Shown in pieces: positions 44,389 to 53,493 of a stretch of DNA of 64,000 bases. The stretch lies in the NCBI RefSeq assembly GCF_003993795.1, contig NZ_RWKV01000008.1, positions 248,001-312,000 on the forward strand. The letters run 5' to 3'. Both the position numbers and the translations under genes were made by a program. Position 1 is the first letter of the stretch. Each line of letters opens with the position of its first letter. The DNA is from Aquabacter cavernae. Its GTDB lineage: Bacteria > Pseudomonadota > Alphaproteobacteria > Rhizobiales > Xanthobacteraceae. Under the pieces are notes generated by a model. It was not told the DNA's origin. It did not search any database and saw nothing but the letters and a program-made list of their open reading frames with translations.

Positions 44389-44778
44389 ATGGCCCGTGTC
44401 ACTGTTGAGGACTGCATCGACAAGGTGGATAACCGCTTCGAGCTGGTCCTCCTCGCCGGTCACCGTGCCCGCATGATCTCCTCCGGCTCGCCCATCACCG
44501 TGGATCGTGACAACGACAAGAATCCCGTGGTGGCCCTGCGCGAAATCGCGGACGAGACCGTGAGCCCCGAGGATCTGAAGGAAGACCTGATCCACTCGCT
44601 CCAGCGCTTCACCGAGGTGGACGAGCCCGAGCCCGAGGCCGTGCCGCTCATCGCCTCCAGCGAATCCCGCTCCTCCGACGATGCCGACGTGGTCATGGAC
44701 CGCATGACCGAGGAAGAACTGCTGGCCGGCCTCCAGGGCCTTGTGCCGCCGGAGCATTCGGACGACGACGAGGGCTGA
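44389..44778 (+). CDS. rpoZ: RNA polymerase omega subunit
   Basis: A 129-residue omega subunit that assists beta' folding and RNA polymerase assembly. [20 protein letters not shown] and [15 protein letters not shown] are the conserved core; the C-terminal half is acidic and low-complexity ([20 protein letters not shown]), as in alphaproteobacteria. GAGGAG upstream supports the ATG at 44389. A strong terminator follows at 44810. No spoT/rel gene follows in this window. Confidence 0.95.
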   Translation: MARVTVEDCIDKVDNRFELVLLAGHRARMISSGSPITVDRDNDKNPVVALREIADETVSPEDLKEDLIHSLQRFTEVDEPEPEAVPLIASSESRSSDDADVVMDRMTEEELLAGLQGLVPPEHSDDDEG

Positions 44779-44809
44779 GGCCCCGGCGCAAGCCACACCA
44801 GGTTTCAAG

Positions 44810-44844
44810 AAGGCGCGGTCCGGAAGCGGACCGCGCCTTTTTTC
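44810..44844 (+). terminator. Rho-independent terminator after rpoZ
   Basis: The perfect 12-bp stem AAGGCGCGGTCC / GGACCGCGCCTT with a 6-nt loop runs into TTTTTT. Confidence 0.92.
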
Positions 44845-45032
44845 TTGGGCGGGTCCGAGGTGGCGATTGGGATGTCGTGGGGCGGGTGTCTTCTATCGCG
44901 ACCGATGTGGCGCGATGCTTGGGTAGCGGGCGCGGCAAAACCCGCTCTCCCTCGGGGAGGGCATGGCGATGGCTCTCCCGCAGGGCCGGATGAGCCGATC
45001 GTTGTTCACTTATTTTATATCAGTGGCTTGTG

Positions 45033-45050
45033 GTCAGGTTCTCACCTGAC
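45033..45050. terminator. Small hairpin just downstream of rimO
   Basis: GTCAGGT (45033-45039), TTCTC-type loop, ACCTGAC (45044-45050), 10 bp beyond the rimO stop on the minus strand. It has no T-run in either direction; a weak terminator at best. Confidence 0.4.
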
Positions 45051-45059
45051 GCATCACCA

Positions 45060-46403
45060 TCAGAAGCCGACCGCCGTGCCGCGCAGGTCGTAGGCGTCGG
45101 CGCCGTCGATCTTCACGCTGGCGATCTCGCCCACCCGCAGCGGGCGGCGCGAGGTCACATGCACCCGCCCGTCGATCTCCGGCGCGTCGCCCTTGGTGCG
45201 GCCGATGGCGCCCTGGGGCGTGACGGCATCGATGATCACCTGCTGGCGGGTGCCCACCTTGCGCTTGAGGCGCCGGGCGGAAATGGCCTGCTGGGTGCGC
45301 ATGAATCGGTCATAGCGATCCGCCTTCACCTCGTCCGGCACCGGCAAGGCGATGTCGTTGGCCGGGGCGCCCGCCACCGGCTCGAACTTGAAGCAGCCCA
45401 CCCGGTCCAGCTCCGCTTCCTGGAGGAAGCCGAGCAGGTCCTCGAACTCCGCTTCGGTCTCGCCGGGGAAGCCGACGATGAAGGTGGAGCGCAGCGTCAG
45501 ATCCGGCACGGCCTTCCGCCAGGCCTGGACGCGGGCCAGCGTCTTTTCCTGGGAGGCCGGGCGCTTCATGCGCCGCAGCACGTCCGGGTTGGAGTGCTGG
45601 AAAGGGATGTCCAGATAGGGCAGCACCTTGCCGCTCGCCATCAGCTCCATCACCCGGTCCACATGGGGATAGGGGTAGACATAATGGAGGCGCACCCAGG
45701 CGCCCAGTTCGCCCAGCGCCTCGGAGAGATCGAAGAAGCGCGCGGCGCGCTCCTTGTCCCGCCACATGCTCGGGGCGTACTTGATATCCACGCCATAGGC
45801 CGAGGTGTCCTGGGAGATGACCAGCAACTCCTTCACGCCCGCCTTCACGAGGCGCTCGGCCTCGCGCATCACGTCGCTGAGGGGGCGGCTCACCAGATCG
45901 CCGCGCAGCTTGGGGATGATGCAGAAGGTGCAGCGGTTGTTGCAGCCCTCGGAAATCTTCAGATAGGCGTAGTGGCGCGGCGTCAGCTTCACACCGTGCT
46001 CGGGCACCAGATCCAGGAAGGGATCGTGGCTGGGCGGCACCGCCTGATGGACGGCGGCCAGCACGCTCTCATATTGCTGCGGCCCGGTGACGGCCAGCAC
46101 GCCCGGATGGACGGCATGGATCTGCTCGGGCTCGGCGCCCATGCAGCCGGTGACCACCACCTTGCCGTTCTCCGCCAGCGCATCGCCGATGGCAGCTAAG
46201 CTCTCCGCCTTGGCGCTGTCGAGGAAGCCGCACGTATTCACGATGACGAGGTCCGCGCCCGCATGGGTCTTGGTCAGCTCGTAGCCTTCGGCGCGCAGGC
46301 GCGTGACGATGCGCTCGCTGTCCACGAGAGCCTTGGGGCATCCCAGCGAGACGAAAGAGATACGCGGCGCATGCGGCGCGGCTTTGGGCGCGAGTTCGGC
46401 CAT
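45060..46403 (-). CDS. rimO: Ribosomal protein S12 methylthiotransferase RimO
   Basis: A 447-residue radical-SAM enzyme that methylthiolates Asp88 of ribosomal protein S12. The N-terminal UPF0004 domain supplies three cluster cysteines ([32 protein letters not shown]), the radical-SAM CxxxCxxC is in [15 protein letters not shown], and a TRAM domain lies at the C-terminus. The open frame extends 51 codons upstream; ATG 46403 is taken because RimO proteins begin shortly before [11 protein letters not shown] large hairpin lies 100 bp upstream in the leader. Confidence 0.93.
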   Translation of the reverse strand: MAELAPKAAPHAPRISFVSLGCPKALVDSERIVTRLRAEGYELTKTHAGADLVIVNTCGFLDSAKAESLAAIGDALAENGKVVVTGCMGAEPEQIHAVHPGVLAVTGPQQYESVLAAVHQAVPPSHDPFLDLVPEHGVKLTPRHYAYLKISEGCNNRCTFCIIPKLRGDLVSRPLSDVMREAERLVKAGVKELLVISQDTSAYGVDIKYAPSMWRDKERAARFFDLSEALGELGAWVRLHYVYPYPHVDRVMELMASGKVLPYLDIPFQHSNPDVLRRMKRPASQEKTLARVQAWRKAVPDLTLRSTFIVGFPGETEAEFEDLLGFLQEAELDRVGCFKFEPVAGAPANDIALPVPDEVKADRYDRFMRTQQAISARRLKRKVGTRQQVIIDAVTPQGAIGRTKGDAPEIDGRVHVTSRRPLRVGEIASVKIDGADAYDLRGTAVGF

Positions 46404-46729
46404 GAGGCGGCGACAGTCATTCCTAAGAGCCGGATGTTTTGAGACCGGATCGCCCAGCGATACGGTTTCAACACTGAATCCGTCTCTTTTCAAAAAGTGA
46501 GAGAGCGATTCACCTTTGGGCGGGAAGCAGATTGCTGTCCGCCCAAAGGATCGCACTCTAGAGAAGCTCTGAGGCGTTAAGGGAGGCGGACCGCGCCGTC
46601 AATCCTCGCGCGCCGCCGAGCACCCCCCAGGCAAACGCGGGGCCATCAAAATCCGGCGAGCGCATTTGTCTATTGCGCACCCGGCGGGCGGGCTCCACTA
46701 GGGCCCAACTGCGTGGCCGGGGAGCTGTC
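46404..46729. other. Divergent spacer between rimO and an MFS gene
   Basis: 326 bp with the 46505-46554 hairpin and both promoters. The upstream in-frame extension of rimO (to 46556) lacks recognisable protein features and crosses the hairpin. Confidence 0.4.
46505..46554 (-). promoter_or_regulatory. Large perfect stem-loop in the rimO leader
   Basis: CCTTTGGGCGG (46513-46523) pairs with CCGCCCAAAGG (46539-46549), flanked by GCGAT (46505-46509) and ATCGC (46550-46554), around a 15-nt loop. It is 100 bp upstream of the rimO start and could be a structured leader, an operator or a repeat. Confidence 0.45.
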
Positions 46730-48091
46730 ATGGTCTATGTGATCGCCTGCATCGCCGCCTTGGCGGGGTTGCTGACCGGCTATGACGAGAGCGTCATCAC
46801 CGCCACCCTCGCCCCCCTCGGCCGGACCCTTGTGGTGGCGCCCATGGAAGAGGGGCTGATGACCGCCTCCCTGCCGCTCGGCGCGCTGATGGGCGCCTTG
46901 GCCGGGGCGCTCCTGTCCGGCTCCTGGGGGCGGCGGCCCCTGCTGATGGGCGCGGCGGTATTGTTCATCGCGGGTGCCCTGGTCAGCGCGGGCGCGCCGG
47001 GCATCATCCTGCATGCGGTGGGGCGGTTCGTGCTGGGCGTGGCCATCGCCATCGGCGCCATCACCGCGCCTGCTTACATCGCGGAGACCGCACCCGCCGC
47101 CCGCCGAGGGATGCTGGCCTGCGCCTTTCCCATGGCCTTCTCCATCGGCGTGCTGGCGGCCTATCTGGTGGGCGTGGCCGTGGATGATGACTGGCGGCTT
47201 CTGTTCGCCAGCGCCGCCGCGCCCGGCCTCGTCCTGCTGGTGGCCCTCTGGCGCCTGCCGGAATCTCCGCCCGCTCTGGTCCAGGCGGGGCGGGTGGAAG
47301 AGGCGGGGGCGCTGGTCGCCCGGCTGAACGGCTGGAAAAGCCGGGATCCGCGCATCACCGCTGAGGTGGCGGCCCTGCGGGCGGCGGCGCGGGCGGATGC
47401 GCGCAACGGCAATTGGCGCGACCTGCTGGCCCCGGAAATCCGCCCCGCCTTGCTGGTGGGGACGGGCCTGTTCTTTTTCCAGCAGATGACCGGCATCGGC
47501 CCGGCCATCCATTATGCCCCCACCGTGTTCGCCCAGGCCGGGCTGGACGAGGGCAGCGCCCAGATCGCCACCACGCTCGGCTTCGGCGCCCTCAACATCG
47601 CGGTCATGGTGGTGGCCATGGCGCTCGTGGACCGGATCGGGCGGCGGCGGCTTCTGTTCCTCGGCTTTGGCGGGGCCGCGTTCAGCCTTGCCCTCCTGGC
47701 CGCGACGGCGGCCATCGGCACACTGGAGGTGCAGGTCTTCGCCTTCATGGCGCTGGCGCTTTACGGCGCGTCCTTCTCCCTGGCCATCGGCCCGCTGCCC
47801 TGGGTGATGGCGTCGGAGGTCTTTCCGCTCACATTGCGGGGGGCGGGGATCGCCCTCTCCACGCTCTCCAATTGGGTGTTCGGCTTCCTGGCGCTCCTGG
47901 CCTTTCCCCCGCTGGAGCAGGCCTTTGGGTTCGCGCCGGTGTTCGCGCTGGCGGCGGTCATGAGCCTTCTGGCGATGCTGTTCGGCGCGCGCTGCGTGCC
48001 GGAGACCAAGGGGCGGACGCTGGAGGAGATCGAGGCGCATCTGCGTTCCGGCCAGCCGCTGCGCACCCTCGGGGCCCCCGCCCGGCGCTGA
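46730..48091 (+). CDS. MFS sugar porter family transporter
   Basis: A 453-residue 12-helix proton symporter of the sugar porter family. GLLTGYDESVITATLAPL in TM1, GSWGRRPLLMGAA, RFVLGVAIAIGAITAPAYIA with ETAPAARRG, QQMTGIGPAIHYAPTVF, ALVDRIGRRRLLFLG and the terminal PETKGRTLEEIEAHL are all family signatures. GGAG before ATG 46730 supports that start over an upstream in-frame codon at 46673. The sugar or polyol imported cannot be named. It is divergent from rimO and convergent with the TonB-dependent receptor gene. Confidence 0.9.
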   Translation: MVYVIACIAALAGLLTGYDESVITATLAPLGRTLVVAPMEEGLMTASLPLGALMGALAGALLSGSWGRRPLLMGAAVLFIAGALVSAGAPGIILHAVGRFVLGVAIAIGAITAPAYIAETAPAARRGMLACAFPMAFSIGVLAAYLVGVAVDDDWRLLFASAAAPGLVLLVALWRLPESPPALVQAGRVEEAGALVARLNGWKSRDPRITAEVAALRAAARADARNGNWRDLLAPEIRPALLVGTGLFFFQQMTGIGPAIHYAPTVFAQAGLDEGSAQIATTLGFGALNIAVMVVAMALVDRIGRRRLLFLGFGGAAFSLALLAATAAIGTLEVQVFAFMALALYGASFSLAIGPLPWVMASEVFPLTLRGAGIALSTLSNWVFGFLALLAFPPLEQAFGFAPVFALAAVMSLLAMLFGARCVPETKGRTLEEIEAHLRSGQPLRTLGAPARR

Positions 48092-48116
48092 GGCGCGCCG
48101 CGCGGGGGAGCGACGG

Positions 48117-50204
48117 TCAGAACGTCATCTTGGTGCCCACATAGAGCGCGCGTCCATTGCCCGGCTCGAACAGCGCCTGGTTGGGCGCGGCGCGCCCGGT
48201 CACGGCGACGCTGGCGATATAGGCTTCGTTGAACAGGTTGCGGGCGTCCAGATAGACCGAGAAGCGACCGCCCGGCGGCTCATAGCCCATCTTGAAGTTG
48301 AGCAGGGCATAGGGCGACGTGTTGAGGGTGTTGGCGTCGTCCACAAAGTAGGCGAGCGGCACCCATTCCACGTTCGGCCCGGCATAGAAACCGCTGGGAT
48401 GCTTGTAGAGCAGCTCCGCCCGCAGATAGTGGCGGGGAATGCCGGGAAGCTGGTTGTTGCCCCACACCGGATCATTGTCGAAGAAGAAGTCGCTATAGGT
48501 ATAGGCGAAGTTCAGCCACAGGCCGTCCGGCGCCGCCGAGGGGGACGTGACCGCAAGCCCCTGGAGGAAATTCCAGTTGGCACCCGCCTCCAGGCCCTGG
48601 TGGATGGTGTTGGAGAGGTTCACCACGGTGCAGGTGAGCCCCATGAGCACGCCCGTATCCTGGCACTGAAGCTCGTTCTCCACCCAGGAGCGGTAGAGCG
48701 ACACGTCCCAGGAGAAGGTGGGCGTGCGGCCGCGCGAGCCGATTTCCGCCGTGGTGGCCGTCTGCGCCTTCAGGTTGGCGATGTCGCCCACGGCGAAATT
48801 GGTCAGTTCCGAAAAGGTGGGCGCCTCGCCGGAGCGCGAGACGTTGCCGAACAGCTGTGCGTCCGGCCCCAGTTCCCAGATGAAGCCGCCCTTGGGCAGG
48901 AAGAGCTGGTAGTCATTGCCCCCCGACACGGTGCCGAGATAAGCGAGCCGCCCGAGGCTCGCGTCCAGATACTGGAACGCCGCCACCAGGGCGAACTGGT
49001 CCGTCAGATAGAGATTATCCTCGGCATAGACGGTGGTGGTGGTGGCCTCGTCCGTGGACATGTAGACGAGGTTCGCGGCGTTTCCGTAGACATTGGTGTA
49101 GCGCTGGGCGTCCACCGTGCCGGTGCCGTAATTCACGCCCGCCACGAGGCGGTTCTTGAAGCCGCCGATGACGCGCTCGTCCACGAGGCGGGTGAAGGCG
49201 CCGTAATCCTGGTAGCCATAGTCCAGCACCTGGAAGATGGGGTGCACCAGGGACTTGTCATTGTAATAGACGCCCACGTCGAGCCGCGTGGTGTCGGCCA
49301 GGATGAAGCTGGTCTTGTTGGCCACCCGTACGGACTGGATGTTGCGCTCATAGTCCAGCGCCACGTTGGTGGGATTGGCGCTCTGGGGGGAATGGAGCGC
49401 CACATATTTGGAGACCGCGCCGGGAATGTCCTGCTGGACATCGGTGGCGTTGAAATAAAAGCGCGTCTCGATGTTCTCGTTGGCCTGCCAGCCGAAATTG
49501 GCGCTGCCGCGCGCATTGGTGCCGGAGGAATGGTCGCGGAAGCCACCCTGGGAGATGTAGGAGCCGGTGACGTAGCCGTCGAAGGCGCCGTTCACGCCGC
49601 CCACATTCGACTGCAGCCGGTAGAAATCGAAGCTGCCCGCATCGAGCCGCACGCCCAGGCCCGGATTGGACCGACCGGTGGGCGAGACGAAATTGATGGC
49701 GCCGCCCAGCGCGTTGGCGCCGTATTGGTAGCCGTTGGCGCCCTTGAACACCTCCACATACTGGTAGGATGTCGGGTCGATCTCCTGGAAGTCGCCGCCG
49801 CCATCGGTGAAGGAGAGGGGCACGCCGTCCTGGTAGAGGGTGACGCCGCGCAGATGGGCGTTGCGGGAGACGCCGGAGCCGCGAATGGAGAGACGTGTGT
49901 CCTCGCCCCATTTGGGCTGGGCGAACACGCCGGGCACATAATCCAGCATGTCCTTGATGGTGGTGGCCGGGGTGTCGCGCCACTGGTCCGCCGTCACCAG
50001 CGCGACGCCGCCGGGAATGAGATCGAGCCGGGCGCGCGCCTGCTCCGGGGTGAGCACGGTGATGCTGCCCGCCTGTCCCCCCGTGATGGTGATGACGGGA
50101 AGCTCTCCCGCCTGTTCCTGGGCGAGGGCGGGGGCGGCGAGGGCGGTGGACGCGAGACAGGCAAGCAAGCGCGCGCGGTGGCGCGTGGAAGAAGGAAAGA
50201 TCAT
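48117..50204 (-). CDS. TonB-dependent outer-membrane receptor
   Basis: A 695-residue receptor. A signal peptide (ends ALAAPALAQ) precedes a TonB-box-like ELPVITITGG, a plug domain (VALVTADQWRDTPATTIKDM, DTRLSIRGSGVSR, GANALGGAINFVSPTG) and a 22-strand barrel ending in aromatic YVGTKMTF. The plug is of the FecA/siderophore-receptor kind, but the ligand is undetermined: iron chelate, copper or another metallophore are all open. ATG 50204 is used; ATG 50231 is possible. It follows a DUF2946-like gene and is divergent from exbB-exbD-tonB, which would energise it. Confidence 0.9.
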   Translation of the reverse strand: MIFPSSTRHRARLLACLASTALAAPALAQEQAGELPVITITGGQAGSITVLTPEQARARLDLIPGGVALVTADQWRDTPATTIKDMLDYVPGVFAQPKWGEDTRLSIRGSGVSRNAHLRGVTLYQDGVPLSFTDGGGDFQEIDPTSYQYVEVFKGANGYQYGANALGGAINFVSPTGRSNPGLGVRLDAGSFDFYRLQSNVGGVNGAFDGYVTGSYISQGGFRDHSSGTNARGSANFGWQANENIETRFYFNATDVQQDIPGAVSKYVALHSPQSANPTNVALDYERNIQSVRVANKTSFILADTTRLDVGVYYNDKSLVHPIFQVLDYGYQDYGAFTRLVDERVIGGFKNRLVAGVNYGTGTVDAQRYTNVYGNAANLVYMSTDEATTTTVYAEDNLYLTDQFALVAAFQYLDASLGRLAYLGTVSGGNDYQLFLPKGGFIWELGPDAQLFGNVSRSGEAPTFSELTNFAVGDIANLKAQTATTAEIGSRGRTPTFSWDVSLYRSWVENELQCQDTGVLMGLTCTVVNLSNTIHQGLEAGANWNFLQGLAVTSPSAAPDGLWLNFAYTYSDFFFDNDPVWGNNQLPGIPRHYLRAELLYKHPSGFYAGPNVEWVPLAYFVDDANTLNTSPYALLNFKMGYEPPGGRFSVYLDARNLFNEAYIASVAVTGRAAPNQALFEPGNGRALYVGTKMTF

Positions 50205-50278
50205 GGAGTTTTTCCGCGATCCGGCGCGCATGGGCGCGGCGGATCGAGCCGGGGACGGCTGCCGAGGCAGCGGCGATG

Positions 50279-50650
50279 TCAGGCTCGGGCGGAGGTGGGT
50301 GGCGCGCGCGGTCGGGCGTGCTCGTGGACCGGCGGCGCGGGGGAGGGGGCGCCCTCCGGGGCCGGGGCGGTGATGTCGAGGCCGGTCCGGGCGGCGGGCG
50401 CCTGGGTGGCGGGCGGCGTGGCCAGAAGCGGGGTGCTGCCGCCCAGGGGGCAGAGCACGCAATGCACCCCATGGTCCATTCCGGCCGGGGAATCGGGTCC
50501 GGCTTCCGTATGGGTGGTGCAGAAGAGGGGGGCGGCGTCCGCTGCGGCGGGGGCGAGCGTCTGTCCCGCAAGCGCCCCGGCGGCGATTCCACCGAGGATG
50601 AGATGCACGAGGAGAAGGTAGGAGAGGCACCAGCCGGTCAGGCGCGCCAT
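50279..50650 (-). CDS. DUF2946-like small membrane protein
   Basis: A 123-residue protein with an N-terminal hydrophobic helix (TGWCLSYLLLVHLILGGIAA), a metal-ligand-rich stretch (CTTHTEAG, MDHGVHCVLCPLGG), a second short hydrophobic segment and a Pro/Ala-rich tail with PPVHEHARP. Proteins of the DUF2946 type often lie next to TonB-dependent metal receptors, especially copper receptors. The DHxxHCxLC pattern suggests metal binding. ATG 50650 is chosen since the upstream in-frame extension is Arg-rich. It is 74 bp upstream of the receptor gene. Confidence 0.65.
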   Translation of the reverse strand: MARLTGWCLSYLLLVHLILGGIAAGALAGQTLAPAAADAAPLFCTTHTEAGPDSPAGMDHGVHCVLCPLGGSTPLLATPPATQAPAARTGLDITAPAPEGAPSPAPPVHEHARPRAPPTSARA

Positions 50651-50833
50651 ATGGGTCAGCCGCCCGCGCGACCGAGGCCGCGCGCCAGCTTTCCTTGCGT
50701 GGCGCCTCACCGATGACATCGCGGACCCGAACCCTCAGCCTGCCGCACCACTCTTATAAAGATGGCGGGAATGAGCGCGGGCAGACTGCGTGAGCGGCGA
50801 CCGCTTGTCCCTGCGTCATCACGGCGCGTATGC

Positions 50834-50850
50834 TTTTTGCACTGCAAAAA
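50834..50850. promoter_or_regulatory. Perfect TTTTTGCA-C-TGCAAAAA palindrome in the TonB divergent region
   Basis: A 17-bp perfect dyad between the DUF2946/receptor unit and exbB-exbD-tonB. A copy with one change lies at 22626 before the RND efflux pair, so both systems may answer to one regulator. Confidence 0.55.
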
Positions 50851-50956
50851 CGCTTAACCTCGTGCCCCGACACAGGCTATAGTACGAGATAGCCAGCCAA
50901 TCCGCAGCGCGGATCGCCAGCCAAACCAGCTCCATTTTTTCGACGCCGGTGACGCG

Positions 50957-52033
50957 ATGACGATACGCGACTGTATGGGTCTACCTTCGGCCTTCAATCC
51001 GGGGGGGATCCCGACCGTTCTTGCAGCGCTTGTGTTCTGCGCTGCGATGGGAACGGCGCACGCTCAAGCCCCGGCCGCCGCTCCCCAGATTTCCGCGCCC
51101 CAAATGTCCGCGCCGGCGTCCGCGGCCCCCCGCACGCAGGCCGTCGCTCCGGTGGCACAGGCACCCGCAGCTCCGGCGGCCGTGGCGCCCGCGCCGGTCG
51201 CCCAGCCGGCTCCGGCCACCGCCGCCCCGGCCGCTGTTCCGGCGGCTCCCCTGGCGCAGGGCGCCGCGCCGCAGGATGCGACCCCGGCCGCTCCGGCCCA
51301 GCCCGCGCCGCTGCCGGAAGCCATTCCCGGCATTCTGCCCCATGACCTGTCCCCGTGGGGCATGTTCATGGCCGCCGACATCGTCGTGAAGGCGGTGATG
51401 ATCGGTCTCGCCTTCGCCTCCGTGATCACCTGGACCGTGTGGCTGGTGAAGACGATGGAGCTTCTGACGGCGAATCGCGCCGTGCGCTCCACCCTCGCCA
51501 TGCTGCGCCGGGCCCCCGGCCTCGCCGCCGCCGCCAAGGCGGTGCCGGGCAAGACGGGCGGTGCCGCCGGTGCGGTGGTCCGTGCCGCCCTGGCCGAGAT
51601 GGAAGTCTCCCGCGCCCTGCCGGCCGAGGGCATCAAGGAACGGGTCGCCATCGCGCTCAACCGCATCGAGGCCCATGCCGCCCGCCGGATGATCCTGGGC
51701 ACCGGGCTCCTCGCCACCATCGGCTCCACGTCGCCCTTCATCGGCCTGTTCGGCACCGTGTGGGGCATCATGAACAGCTTCATCGGCATCTCGAAGGCGC
51801 ACACCACCAGCCTTGCGGTCGTGGCGCCCGGCATCGCCGAGGCGTTGCTCGCCACCGCCATCGGCCTCGTGGCGGCCATTCCGGCTGTGATCATCTACAA
51901 TGTGTTCTCCCGCGCCATCGCCAACTACAAGGGCTCCCTCGCCGACGCCTCGGCCGAGGTGATGCGCCACCTGTCCCGCGACCTCGATCGCGAGGCGGTG
52001 GGCGGCGCGCGGATGCGGGCGGCGGCGGAATAA
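50957..52033 (+). CDS. exbB: Biopolymer transport protein ExbB
   Basis: A 358-residue inner-membrane proton-channel subunit of the TonB motor. An N-terminal signal-like helix is followed by an Ala/Pro/Gln-rich periplasmic linker (about residues 37-130), an extension usual in alphaproteobacterial ExbB. The channel part has IVVKAVMIGLAFASVITWTV, then GLLATIGSTSPFIGLFGTVW and TALAVVAPGIAEAL-like TM segments. It is 3 bp from exbD, so they form one unit with tonB. Confidence 0.93.
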   Translation: MTIRDCMGLPSAFNPGGIPTVLAALVFCAAMGTAHAQAPAAAPQISAPQMSAPASAAPRTQAVAPVAQAPAAPAAVAPAPVAQPAPATAAPAAVPAAPLAQGAAPQDATPAAPAQPAPLPEAIPGILPHDLSPWGMFMAADIVVKAVMIGLAFASVITWTVWLVKTMELLTANRAVRSTLAMLRRAPGLAAAAKAVPGKTGGAAGAVVRAALAEMEVSRALPAEGIKERVAIALNRIEAHAARRMILGTGLLATIGSTSPFIGLFGTVWGIMNSFIGISKAHTTSLAVVAPGIAEALLATAIGLVAAIPAVIIYNVFSRAIANYKGSLADASAEVMRHLSRDLDREAVGGARMRAAAE

Positions 52034-52036
52034 TCC

Positions 52037-52483
52037 ATGGCCGCCAATCTCGACCACGGCGGGGAAGACCTCGTCGAAAACCACGACATCAACGTCACGC
52101 CGTTCATCGACGTGATTCTGGTGCTGCTCATCATCTTCATGGTGGCGGCGCCGCTCGCCACCGTGGATATCCAGGTGGAACTGCCCACCTCCAATGCCCA
52201 GCAGCAGCCGCGCCCTGAAAAGCCGGTCTTCCTCTCCATCAACAAGTCGCTCGATTTGTCGCTAGGCAATGACGCGGTTCCGCGCGACGGCATCGGCCGG
52301 GTTCTGGACGCGGCCACCAACAATGACCGCCAGCAGCGCATCTTCGTGCGCGCGGACAAGTCCGTGCCCTATGGCGACGTGATGGAGGTGATGAACCTCC
52401 TGCGCGCGTCCGGTTATCTGAAGGTGGCCTTGGTCGGTCTCGAAGGCGCCGCCCAGCCCGCCGCGCCGGGAACCGCCCCTTGA
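52037..52483 (+). CDS. exbD: Biopolymer transport protein ExbD
   Basis: A 148-residue single-span partner of ExbB. NVTPFIDVILVLLIIFMV contains the essential membrane Asp; the periplasmic domain follows (VDIQVELPTSNAQ, RIFVRADKSVPYGDVM). The stop overlaps a possible TTG start of tonB. The length matches ExbD. Confidence 0.94.
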   Translation: MAANLDHGGEDLVENHDINVTPFIDVILVLLIIFMVAAPLATVDIQVELPTSNAQQQPRPEKPVFLSINKSLDLSLGNDAVPRDGIGRVLDAATNNDRQQRIFVRADKSVPYGDVMEVMNLLRASGYLKVALVGLEGAAQPAAPGTAP

Positions 52484-52488
52484 CCGCC

Positions 52489-53334
52489 ATGGACTGGAAC
52501 ACGGCGACCCCCGCGCCCAAGCATGGCGGAGGCGGCTACGGCACGCGCTGGCTCGTGGCGGGTGCGGTGGTGCTGTCGGCCCATGTGGGCGCGGCCTATC
52601 TGGCGCTGCACTGGCCCCGCCCGGCGGCGGAGCCGGCGGCTGCGGCCATGATGATCGACCTCGCGCCCATGCCGGTCTCCGCCCCCTCCGAGGTGGAGGA
52701 CATCGCGCCGGGTCCCCAGATGGTTCAGGCGCCGGAGCCGGTGAAGGATCTGCCGGAGGATCTTGAGGAGGCGGTTCCCCCGCCTCAGCCGATCACCGAG
52801 CCGCTGCTCGAACTGCCGGAATTGCCGCCTCCCATGCCGCTGTCGGAGGCGCTGCTGCCGCCGCAGAAGCCGCAGGAAGCGGTTCCCGAGCCGCCGCCGC
52901 CCAAGCCGGTGGAGAAGCCGAAGCCCAAGCCCACGGCGAGCCGCAAGCCGCCCGCGCCCGCCACCAGCGCGGCGCCCCGTTCGGACGCGCCCACCTCCAC
53001 GGCCACCGCCGCGCCCTCGGCCGGGTCGTCCAGCGCCAATTCCACCGCGCCCGCCACCTGGCGCAGCATGCTCGTCTCCCATCTCAACCGCCATAAGCGC
53101 TATCCCGGCGAATCGCGGACGGCGAAGGAGGAGGGGACGGCACGCCTGCGCTTCTCCATCGATCGGTCGGGCCGCGTGGTGGGTGCGACACTTGTGGGCA
53201 CCTCCGGCTCGCCGCGCCTGGATGCGGAAGTCATGGCCATGATCCAGCGCGCCTCGCCCGTGCCCGCGCCGCCGCCCGAGGTGGCGGGCAGCGTCATCAC
53301 CTTCACCGTTCCGGTGAATTTCAACCTGCGCTGA
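52489..53334 (+). CDS. tonB: Energy transducer TonB
   Basis: A 281-residue TonB. One membrane helix (WLVAGAVVLSAHVGAAYLAL) is followed by a long Pro/Glu/Lys-rich periplasm-spanning rod (PPPKPVEKPKPKPTASRKPP) and a C-terminal beta-alpha-beta domain (LNRHKRYPGESRTAKEEG, TARLRFSIDRSGRVVGATLV) that contacts TonB boxes. ATG 52489 (MDWNTA) is chosen; TTG 52480 overlapping the exbD stop is possible. A GC hairpin at 53346 ends the unit. Its probable client in this window is the divergent receptor. Confidence 0.92.
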   Translation: MDWNTATPAPKHGGGGYGTRWLVAGAVVLSAHVGAAYLALHWPRPAAEPAAAAMMIDLAPMPVSAPSEVEDIAPGPQMVQAPEPVKDLPEDLEEAVPPPQPITEPLLELPELPPPMPLSEALLPPQKPQEAVPEPPPPKPVEKPKPKPTASRKPPAPATSAAPRSDAPTSTATAAPSAGSSSANSTAPATWRSMLVSHLNRHKRYPGESRTAKEEGTARLRFSIDRSGRVVGATLVGTSGSPRLDAEVMAMIQRASPVPAPPPEVAGSVITFTVPVNFNLR

Positions 53335-53345
53335 ACAGGTTCCCC

Positions 53346-53367
53346 GCCGGGGGCGGCTGCCCCCGGC
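53346..53367 (+). terminator. Hairpin after tonB
   Basis: GCCGGGGGC / GCCCCCGGC, a perfect 9-bp stem with a 4-nt loop but without a clear T-run. Confidence 0.5.
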
Positions 53368-53493
53368 ATTCCCGCGCGCCTTTGGACCTGGGCTTTGGAC
53401 TTGAGCCACGCACTGTGATAAGCGAGCCGCCTGCCTGGACCGGGCGCTTTCCAGCGTGCCGGACCCACCGCGCCGAACCTTCGGAGACCGCCC

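Noticed and set aside
46404..46556. N-terminal extension of rimO or a small upstream gene
   Set aside because: The open frame continues to 46556 but crosses a strong hairpin and has no RimO-like residues before MAELAP.
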